A program made the position numbers and the translations under genes. A stretch of 5,468 nt of DNA, from NCBI GenBank assembly GCA_013314795.1, contig JABUEZ010000155.1, forward strand, positions 1 to 5,468, in the 5' to 3' direction. Below the pieces are notes generated by a model that worked only from the letters and a program-made list of their open reading frames with translations, did not search any database and had not been told where the DNA came from. The stretch is from Candidatus Profundicultor aquiphilus. Lineage in GTDB: Bacteria; Atribacterota; Atribacteria; Atribacterales; Caldatribacteriaceae. This document shows, one piece after another, positions 1 through 4,214 of the stretch (within the stretch, counting starts at the first letter, position 1; each line of letters begins with the position of its first letter).

Positions 1-261
1 CGCTTTTTCCGGGAACTCCCCCTCCCCCCGGAAACCCTGGACACCTTTCCCAAACGTTATCGTTTACCCCGGAGGGATATCCACCTTCCCCTCCACATCC
101 TTTCTCCCCGCCAGAAGGAGGTTATCTTCTGTCTCTTCTACGACTGCCTCACCGAGGACGAAACCGCCCGGTTCCTGGGTATCTCCCGCAGGTCGGTGAG
201 GACTCACAAACAGAGAGCCCTCCAGAAACTCAAAAACGCATTGGGGAACAAACCCCCATAG
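1..261 (+). CDS. Sigma-70 region 4-like helix-turn-helix protein, 3' end only
   Basis: Frame 1 is open from the window edge to a TAG at 259-261, giving the last 86 residues; the start lies outside. The segment from about residue 34 (LSPRQKEVIFCLFYDCLT) through TEDETARFLGISRRSVRTHK to RALQKLKNAL has the pattern of sigma-70 region 4 and LuxR-like domains: a 'S-x-R-Q-K/R-E-V' helix, the helix-turn-helix at about residues 52-74 and a basic recognition helix. In such proteins this domain contacts the -35 element or an operator. The upstream part is missing, so I cannot tell a true sigma factor with region 2 from a phage-type sigma-like activator. The holin-like gene downstream, separated by about 510 bp of repeats, makes a phage or release-module regulator possible. 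The domain call is fairly sure; the exact family is open. Confidence 0.8.
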   Translation, partial: RFFRELPLPPETLDTFPKRYRLPRRDIHLPLHILSPRQKEVIFCLFYDCLTEDETARFLGISRRSVRTHKQRALQKLKNALGNKPP

Positions 262-316
262 ATACCCCATCTGGGAATGCTTCCAACGTGCAGAATCCCC
301 CACTGACGGTATCTTC

Positions 317-407
317 GTCACCCTGAACTTGTTTCAGGGTCTCTCGTTTCGGGATCCCAATGTTTCAGGGTTTCCATCTTGAGATGCTGAACCAAGTTCA
401 GCATGAC
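317..407. repeat. Hairpin repeat pair A (CAAG-loop subtype), back to back
   Basis: The left unit at 317-343 runs from GTCA into an 8-bp stem (ACCCTGAA/TTCAGGGT, 320-340). The right unit at 381-407 has a perfect 9-bp stem (ATGCTGAAC at 384-392, GTTCAGCAT at 396-404) and ends in TGAC. Read in the same orientation, both units are GAGA-stem-CAAG-stem-TGAC. They differ at the stem base by matched changes, CC/GG in one and TG/CA in the other. The pair is therefore an inverted repeat of one unit with the TGAC ends pointing outward. Confidence 0.8.
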
Positions 408-431
408 GTGCTTTATTCTTCGCACTTTTTT

Positions 432-458
432 GGGATGCTGAAATAAATTCAGCATGAC
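432..458 (+). repeat. Single hairpin repeat unit (A subtype)
   Basis: This unit has an 8-bp stem, ATGCTGAA at 435-442 and TTCAGCAT at 448-455, with a 5-nt loop ATAAA, and it ends in TGAC at 455-458. The stem matches the unit at 381-407 but the loop differs. It stands alone, with no inverted partner next to it. Confidence 0.8.
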
Positions 459-468
459 AAACTTGACT

Positions 469-555
469 GTCACCCGGCACGTCTTTTAGCCGGAGTCCAT
501 ATGTTCCCTCTTTTTCCATGGACCTGGATGCCCGATAAAAGATTTCGGGCATGAC
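469..555. repeat. Hairpin repeat pair B (TAAAA-loop subtype), back to back
   Basis: The left unit at 469-497 starts GTCACCCGGC and has a CCGGC (474-478)/GCCGG (489-493) stem with a loop ending TTTTA. The right unit at 526-555 has an 8-bp stem (ATGCCCGA at 528-535, TCGGGCAT at 545-552) with a loop starting TAAAA, and it ends in TGAC. The two loops are thus complementary in part. The outward GTCA and TGAC ends match those of the pair at 317-407. Confidence 0.75.
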
Positions 556-634
556 AACATTTGGACTTATCCCTCAAAACTGTCACCAGCACATTCCTAC
601 ACAACTCATCATCCCGGCATGCTCCCACAAGGAC

Positions 635-700
635 GTCACCCTGGCAATTTTTTAGCCGGGGTCTTTCTCTAGATTCCCACTAAAAGCGTGTGGGAATGAC
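635..700. repeat. Hairpin repeat pair C (TAAAA-loop subtype), back to back
   Basis: The left unit at 635-663 begins GTCACCCTGGC. Its 639-645/655-661 stem is seven pairs with one T-G wobble, and the loop carries TTTA. The right unit at 671-700 has ATTCCCAC (673-680) pairing with GTGGGAAT (690-697), loop TAAAAGCGT, and ends in TGAC. The ATTCCC...GGGAAT core resembles short dispersed repeats known from other bacteria, such as the neisserial dRS3 type, but this is resemblance of form only. Confidence 0.75.
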
Positions 701-714
701 AGAAAAAAACCCAC

Positions 715-747
715 TTTGGGATGCCGGATCGAGTCCGGTATCCCAAA
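715..747. repeat. Long perfect-stem hairpin without TGAC end
   Basis: TTTGGGATGCCGGA at 715-728 pairs with TCCGGTATCCCAAA at 734-747 around a TCGAG loop, giving 14 pairs with one G-T wobble. It is the longest stem in the array and lacks the TGAC end of the other units. It ends 11 bp before the ribosome binding site of the holin-like gene. It may affect that gene's mRNA, but no T-tract follows, so a terminator is not supported. Confidence 0.75.
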
Positions 748-758
748 CAATCCTTTCT

Positions 759-765
759 GGAGGTG
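759..765 (+). promoter_or_regulatory. Ribosome binding site fixing the GTG start at 773
   Basis: GGAGGTG is a near-full match to the anti-Shine-Dalgarno sequence. It lies 7 nt before a GTG codon at 773 and supports that codon as the start of the holin-like gene. Confidence 0.8.
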
Positions 766-772
766 ATTTCCT

Positions 773-1210
773 GTGTCTTTGGTTTCTGATATCCTGATTC
801 TCCTTCTCCCTTCCCTTTTAACCTATGTCTTTACCCGTTTGGGGTTAGACAAACTGAAGTTGCAAAAATATGAACGATTGCTCCGGCTGGCCGAGGAAGC
901 GGTACTATTTGCCGAGGATGCCTTTCCCGATTCCCCAGGGGTGGAGAAACTCAGAAAGGCGGTGGAGTACCTCAAGATGGTGGCAGCGAAAGCGGGCCTC
1001 CGACTCTCCGATAAAGAGGCGGAGGAAAAAGCCCGGGTGGCGTTCCAGAGAATACAGAAGGAGAGTTTAGAAAAGGTGCTGAAACGTGTATGGTTTTTCG
1101 GTGATATAATAAAGAGTCAAAAAGAATCGAGAAACTGTGGAACGCAGGTACCGCAGGGGATACCAACCAGGTGCGAAGGCACCCGCAGAGTGGTTTCTCC
1201 CTCTCGGTGA
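773..1210 (+). CDS. LLH-family-like phage holin (small membrane protein)
   Basis: This is a 145-residue frame starting at GTG behind a strong ribosome binding site. Residues about 4-23 (SDILILLLPSLLTYVFTRLG) form one membrane-spanning helix. They are followed by a long charged amphipathic helical region from about 27 to 105, with EEAVLFAEDAF, KLRKAVEYLKMVAAKAG and SDKEAEEKARVAFQRIQKE. This layout, one N-terminal helix then an 'AAE..F..GEEKL..V..YL' type region, is that of phage holins of the LLH superfamily, which permeabilise the membrane for lysis or export. No endolysin gene follows. The last ~40 residues (after about 105) are rich in Arg, Ser, Gly and Pro and look non-homologous. They coincide with a promoter and a folded RNA leader, so the functional protein may effectively end earlier. 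The family call is by pattern; a lytic role is not shown. Confidence 0.65.
   Translation: MSLVSDILILLLPSLLTYVFTRLGLDKLKLQKYERLLRLAEEAVLFAEDAFPDSPGVEKLRKAVEYLKMVAAKAGLRLSDKEAEEKARVAFQRIQKESLEKVLKRVWFFGDIIKSQKESRNCGTQVPQGIPTRCEGTRRVVSPSR
1102..1110 (+). promoter_or_regulatory. Extended -10 promoter for the FIST-GGDEF gene
   Basis: TGATATAAT is a consensus extended -10 element, with TG at 1102-1103 and TATAAT at 1105-1110. No good TTGACA match sits 16-18 bp upstream, which is common for extended -10 promoters. Transcription would start near 1116-1118, giving a leader of about 130 nt before the ATG at 1248. It lies inside the 3' part of the holin-like reading frame. Confidence 0.55.
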
Positions 1211-1242
1211 ATTGTAACTCATCATAAATTGTTCTGCAGGTG
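1129..1242 (+). promoter_or_regulatory. Branched RNA leader that could mask the ribosome binding site
   Basis: By hand, four stems nest into a Y shape: GAGAAAC 1129-1135 with GTTTCTC 1193-1199; TGTG 1136-1139 with CGCA 1184-1187 (one T-G); GGTA 1147-1150 with TACC 1161-1164; GGTGC 1170-1174 with GCACC 1179-1183. The segment CACCCGCAG (1180-1188), used in two of these stems, can instead pair with CTGCAGGTG (1234-1242). That is eight of nine positions with one A-C mismatch, and it contains the AGGTG of the ribosome binding site. Two exclusive folds, one hiding the binding site, are what a translational riboswitch or attenuator looks like. It matches no riboswitch class I can name with confidence. 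Confidence 0.45.
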
Positions 1243-1247
1243 ACGCA

Positions 1248-3281
1248 ATGAGAGCAGGTTTGGGGTGGAGTATCCTACCAGATGAAGAGTTGAGCACAAA
1301 AGAAGCGTTGGCCCAGGCGGTGGCGGGGAGTGGCGAACCCCGGATGGTGTTTCTTTTTGCCACGCCGGAGTATGATGCCCACCGGTTGGTGGAGGCGTTA
1401 CAGGTGCACCGAAAAGCGGCGAAGGTGCTGGGGTGCCTGAGTGAAGGGGTAATTGCCGGGGGAAAATACCTGAAAAAAGGGTTGACGATGCTGGCCCTGG
1501 GTGGGAACGACCTGGAAGCCCGGACATTTGCGTCGGAAAAAGAGTCCGGAAACCCGTACGCTATGGGGGAGGAGTTGGGAAAGGCCATCCGGGCGGAGGG
1601 GTTTAGCGGGGGCACTGTGGTGATTCTGGTAGATCCGGCCGTGGAGGTACCACTTTTTTTGCAGGGGATATACAACATTTTAGGACCCGAGTTCCTGTAT
1701 TTAGGGGGAGGAACCGGAAAGGCGCAGTGGACCGAAAAGGGAGTAAGCTCAAGCTCGGTGAGTGTGGCGGTTTTGAGCGGCGTGGATGTGGCTTCAGCAG
1801 CAGACCACGGGTGGGTGCCCACCCCGGAACTTTTGGTGGTTACGGAAACAAGGGGCAAAGAAGTGGTGGAGATTGACGGGGTCTCGGCCGTTGAGGCATA
1901 CCGGGAACGGGTGGGAGATTTTGCCCGGGAGGAATTCAGCCGGGTGGGAGCCCTGTACCCCCTGGGGTTCCCTAACCTGTGTGGGAGATTTCTCATTCGA
2001 GACCCGGTTTACCTCACCCCGGATGGGGCCATGGGGTTTGTAGGGGCGAGAGTCCCCCAGGGGGCGGTGGGGTACATGATGAAGGGCGAAAAAGAAAATC
2101 TTTTGAACACGGTCAAAAAGGTAACCCAGGAAGCGGTTGCCGGGGTTGCAGAACCTGTTTTTTCGCTGGTGTTTGACTGTGTGAGCCGCCCTCTGATTCT
2201 GGAGGATGATTTTTGTCGGGAAGTGGCCGGCATCGGAGAAAAACTCGGTGGGGTCCCGGTGTGCGGATTTTTGAGCGGCGGCGAAATCCACCCCTATGGG
2301 CGGGCACCGGTTTTCTGGAATAAAAGCGTGGTGGTGGCGGTGGGGGGGAAAGGTGGCCAAAAATCTGGTGGTGCCCTCCCCTGCAAGAACACGCTGGAGG
2401 CCGAGTTAGCCATACTCCACGAGATTTCAGCACTTACCTTCGCCGGGTGCTATGAGGAATTCTTCCAGGAACTGGTGGAACGGGCGGTGCGCCTTTTTGC
2501 GGCACAGCGAATGGGCCTATTTTGGGAAAAGGACGGCCAGCCGGAACTGGTGGCATCCTGGGGTTTTGCGTCTCTGGAAGATTTCAAGAAGGTGGCCACC
2601 ATACCGGGAAGCCATCGGCACATTTTCCAATTTCGGGAAAAGGGAATGCTTTTCCTGGAAGTCCCATGGGAGTTTTCGGCCCGGGAGGAGCGCCTGTACA
2701 CCATCTTTGCCCGGAAGGTGGAAGAGGTCCTGTGCGAGGCCCGCCGGATGGGAGAAAAAGAACAGAGAATGCAGGAGTTAGAACATTTATCCCTCACCGA
2801 CGAACTCACCGGCCTTTACAACCGGAGGGGTTTCTTCGCTCTGGCCGAACACCAGTTACTGGTCGCCCAGCGGGAGGGGAAAAGTGTGGGGGTTCTGCTT
2901 GCTGACTTTGACGGCCTCAAGAGGATCAATGACACCTTTGGCCACGGAGCGGGAGACCTGGCCCTGTCGGAGTTTGGACAACTCCTGCAGAAAGCGTTTC
3001 GGAGGTCGGATATTCTGGCCCGCATCGGGGGAGATGAGTTTGTGGCATTCTTCACGGATATCAATGAAGCCGAAATCCAGAAACTCCTGTACCGCCTGTG
3101 GAAACTGGTGGACGCCTGGAACACCGATAGCCAGCTTCCTTACTCCCTTGATTTCAGCGCCGGCTGGGCGATTTCCCATTCATCCAGGGTGCGGGAAGTC
3201 CGGGAACTCCTTACCCTGGCCGATAGCAGAATGTACGAGAAAAAACGCCGGAAAAAGGGCGGGAACAAATCGAGGTTCTGA
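1248..3281 (+). CDS. FIST-GAF-like-GGDEF diguanylate cyclase
   Basis: The product is a 677-residue cytosolic protein with no signal peptide or membrane helix. It starts at ATG after AGGTGA (1238-1243), only 4 nt away. Residues about 15-210 form a FIST N domain (VLGCLSEGVIAGG; YLGGGTGK). About 220-370 is the FIST C domain, with CGFLSGGEIHPYG from residue 339. About 390-500 is GAF-like, followed by a short coiled-coil linker (EKEQRMQELEHLS). The GGDEF domain begins at LTDELTGLYNRRG (516-528) and has the metal-binding DFD (553-555), NDTFGH and an intact GGDEF motif (594-598). An RxxD inhibitory site (R585-D588) sits five residues before it. It should make c-di-GMP from two GTP under ligand control by FIST, with product feedback. 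FIST domains are proposed to sense small molecules such as amino acids; the ligand here is unknown. The basic C-terminal tail ends KSRF, and its coding sequence recurs at 4173-4206. Confidence 0.93.
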   Translation: MRAGLGWSILPDEELSTKEALAQAVAGSGEPRMVFLFATPEYDAHRLVEALQVHRKAAKVLGCLSEGVIAGGKYLKKGLTMLALGGNDLEARTFASEKESGNPYAMGEELGKAIRAEGFSGGTVVILVDPAVEVPLFLQGIYNILGPEFLYLGGGTGKAQWTEKGVSSSSVSVAVLSGVDVASAADHGWVPTPELLVVTETRGKEVVEIDGVSAVEAYRERVGDFAREEFSRVGALYPLGFPNLCGRFLIRDPVYLTPDGAMGFVGARVPQGAVGYMMKGEKENLLNTVKKVTQEAVAGVAEPVFSLVFDCVSRPLILEDDFCREVAGIGEKLGGVPVCGFLSGGEIHPYGRAPVFWNKSVVVAVGGKGGQKSGGALPCKNTLEAELAILHEISALTFAGCYEEFFQELVERAVRLFAAQRMGLFWEKDGQPELVASWGFASLEDFKKVATIPGSHRHIFQFREKGMLFLEVPWEFSAREERLYTIFARKVEEVLCEARRMGEKEQRMQELEHLSLTDELTGLYNRRGFFALAEHQLLVAQREGKSVGVLLADFDGLKRINDTFGHGAGDLALSEFGQLLQKAFRRSDILARIGGDEFVAFFTDINEAEIQKLLYRLWKLVDAWNTDSQLPYSLDFSAGWAISHSSRVREVRELLTLADSRMYEKKRRKKGGNKSRF

Positions 3282-3283
3282 AA
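3250..3283 (+). repeat. Left direct repeat, formed by the 3' end of the FIST-GGDEF gene
   Basis: The last ~10 codons and stop of the FIST-GGDEF gene recur at 4173-4206 in the same orientation. Of 34 positions 30 are identical, and the final 19 (ACAAATCGAGGTTCTGAAA, 3265-3283) are exact. The four differences are all transitions. Between the copies lies the toxin-antitoxin pair. Confidence 0.8.
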
Positions 3284-3385
3284 GGACTGCCACAATCATC
3301 ACTTGCTGGTTTCAAGCGGCCCAAAAGAACTTCTGGAGAGCACTTCACCCTGTTGCCGTCTAAAGAAGCGTGAATGAAATGATAT

Positions 3386-3733
3386 TTATCTTCCTGGCCC
3401 CAATTCCTGCTCGATGACTCTGAGTACGTCCTCCACGGTGATTTCCCCACTCTCTGCTAACTCCGGTATATGTTTGTGATGAGGGAAGGTTTTGAGATCC
3501 CTGTGGTGAGGGGCGTTATCCCACCGTGTACGCAACTTCCCATCCCGGTATTGCCAGTGATAGGAGTAAAGGTACTCATTTTCAGAGACGTACTCCCGGA
3601 CATACAGTTCGCTTTCGTCGATAAGCACAATCTTGAGTTTGAGGTAATAGAAATCCCTTCCCTGTTGGAAATCCTGGATTTCATGGCTTTTGACAACTCT
3701 GCTTTTTTCAACTAACGTTAATGTCCTGAGCAT
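3386..3733 (-). CDS. TumE/DUF6516-family toxin of a toxin-antitoxin pair
   Basis: This is a 115-residue protein with no membrane segment. The order of motifs fits the TumE (DUF6516) family: a beta-rich N half with YYLKLKIVLIDESELYVREY, then YSYHWQYRDGKLRTRWDNAPHH, then TFPHHKHIPE, and an acidic helical end (ITVEDVLRVIEQEL). The WDNAPHH...FPHHKH core is the recognisable part. Family members are small toxins found next to a short antitoxin gene; I do not know the target of this one. The ATG at 3733 lies 26 bp inside the upstream gene's 3' end, in another frame, and has no strong ribosome binding site, so translation is probably coupled to the upstream gene. The stop (TAA at 3388-3386) faces the end of the convergent FIST-GGDEF gene about 100 bp away. 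Confidence 0.75.
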   Translation of the reverse strand: MLRTLTLVEKSRVVKSHEIQDFQQGRDFYYLKLKIVLIDESELYVREYVSENEYLYSYHWQYRDGKLRTRWDNAPHHRDLKTFPHHKHIPELAESGEITVEDVLRVIEQELGPGR

Positions 3734-3977
3734 GCTCTATTTCGTTCAGGGCCAACTCCAGGTCCTTGAGTTTTTCGGTGTAGGCTTTCCACTCGATATA
3801 GTCGTCCCACCGAGCAAAATCTTCTTCCTCTCTGGTTTTGGCTTCAAAGGTTTCCAGGGTGCATCCATACTTCCGTTCAAAATACCGTATCTTGTCCCGG
3901 ATGGGCACGATCTGGGAGATCACGTTGAGCTTTTCGAAGGTTTTGATCTCCTCTCTGGATACGTTGATACGTGTCAA
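3708..3977 (-). CDS. Small helical protein, probable antitoxin partner of the TumE-like toxin
   Basis: The product is 89 residues from a TTG at 3977. A TTG two codons upstream (3983) keeps the same frame but abuts the GAGGTGA ribosome binding site with no spacing, while 3977 lies 6 nt from it; I therefore choose 3977. The protein is charged and largely helical (SREEIKTFEKLNVISQIVP, IRDKIRYFERKYG, then CTLETFEAKTREEEDFARWD). It ends with a segment typical of partner proteins in such pairs (WDDYIEWKAYTEKLKDLELAL). No DNA-binding fold is obvious. Its place directly upstream of, and overlapping, the TumE-like toxin gene is the main reason for the antitoxin call. The two genes look more AT-rich than the flanking c-di-GMP genes, consistent with acquisition. 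Confidence 0.65.
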   Translation of the reverse strand: MTRINVSREEIKTFEKLNVISQIVPIRDKIRYFERKYGCTLETFEAKTREEEDFARWDDYIEWKAYTEKLKDLELALNEIEHAQDINVS

Positions 3978-3983
3978 AACCAA

Positions 3984-3990
3984 TCACCTC
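3984..3990 (-). promoter_or_regulatory. Ribosome binding site deciding the TTG start of the antitoxin
   Basis: The minus-strand reads GAGGTGA here. It lies 6 nt from the TTG at 3977 and directly against the TTG at 3983, so the inner TTG is favoured. Confidence 0.7.
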
Positions 3991-4004
3991 GGTTCAAATT
4001 CTCC

Positions 4005-4010
4005 ATTATA
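4005..4010 (-). promoter_or_regulatory. Candidate -10 element for the toxin-antitoxin pair
   Basis: The minus strand reads TATAAT about 15 bp upstream of the antitoxin ribosome binding site. At 16-18 bp spacing I see no convincing -35 box, and there is no TG extension. It is the only consensus -10 in the gap between the GGDEF-EAL stop and the antitoxin start. Confidence 0.4.
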
Positions 4011-4172
4011 ACTATAGCAAAATGCCAGAAATGCCACAAGCAATAGCCACCTCCCCCATTTTCATTACCCAAGAGAAGCGTGATTCACCACCCCAGTAAG
4101 TAGCAAAGCAAGCTCAAAGAGGAATATCGTGTCCTTCTGGTGAGAAAAATTCGATGGCACCCACGGGGTACT

Positions 4173-4206
4173 GGAAAAAGGATGAGGACAAATCGAGGTT
4201 CTGAAA
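4173..4206 (+). repeat. Right direct repeat, second copy of the FIST-GGDEF gene end
   Basis: This matches 3250-3283 at 30 of 34 positions. In the matching frame it reads WKKDEDKSRF then TGA (4202-4204), against RKKGGNKSRF then TGA in the intact gene. The frame is open back to a TAA at 4097-4099 but shows no further GGDEF sequence, so it is a gene-end copy and not a whole truncated gene. It ends 9 bp before the stop of the convergent GGDEF-EAL gene. Confidence 0.8.
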
Positions 4207-4214
4207 AAGCCGGC

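Larger units (their letters stand above)
262..772. other. Gene-free region filled with hairpin repeats
   Basis: I see no convincing gene on either strand. The stretch holds at least eight short hairpins, listed individually as pairs or singles, plus degraded half-units: a TTTCAGGGTTTCC fragment at about 363-375, which resembles one arm of the 317-343 hairpin, and a GTCACC start at about 582. None of the hairpins is followed by a run of T, so none reads as a standard intrinsic terminator. No clear promoter for the downstream holin-like gene was found. Confidence 0.7.

Noticed and set aside
261..313. Terminator-like pairing GATACC/GGTATC after the sigma-like gene
   Set aside because: Six pairs enclosing about 40 nt, with no T-tract; could be chance.
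317..747. CRISPR array
   Set aside because: Units vary in sequence and orientation, spacing is irregular, and similarity is in palindromic form, not in identical direct repeats.
715..747. Intrinsic terminator after the sigma-like gene
   Set aside because: The stem is strong but is followed by AACAATCC with no T-run, and it sits more than 450 bp after the gene.
1147..1200. Cobalamin riboswitch (AGGTACC, GGGGAT, GGTGCGAA, CCCGCAGAGTGG resemble its core)
   Set aside because: The AATCC following GGTG is replaced by AAGGCACC, and there is no B12-box-like GGAGACCTGCC downstream. The similarity is too loose to call.
1117..1200. c-di-GMP-I (GEMM) riboswitch before a GGDEF gene
   Set aside because: Only GTGGAACGCA resembles the conserved GGGACGCA. 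The GGGCAAACC segment and the GCCGGGTTRCCG tail are missing or unrecognisable. Kept only as something to test.
1067..1996. Long open frame on the minus strand opposite the FIST-GGDEF gene
   Set aside because: Composition is Pro/Ser/Arg-rich with no known fold, and the plus-strand frame has clear FIST motifs. It is an antisense shadow.
4146..4172. Intrinsic terminator for the GGDEF-EAL gene on the minus strand (GTACCC/GGGTGC with a TTTTT further on)
   Set aside because: The stem is only six pairs with a wobble and a 3-nt loop, and the T-run starts several bases after it. Too weak to annotate.
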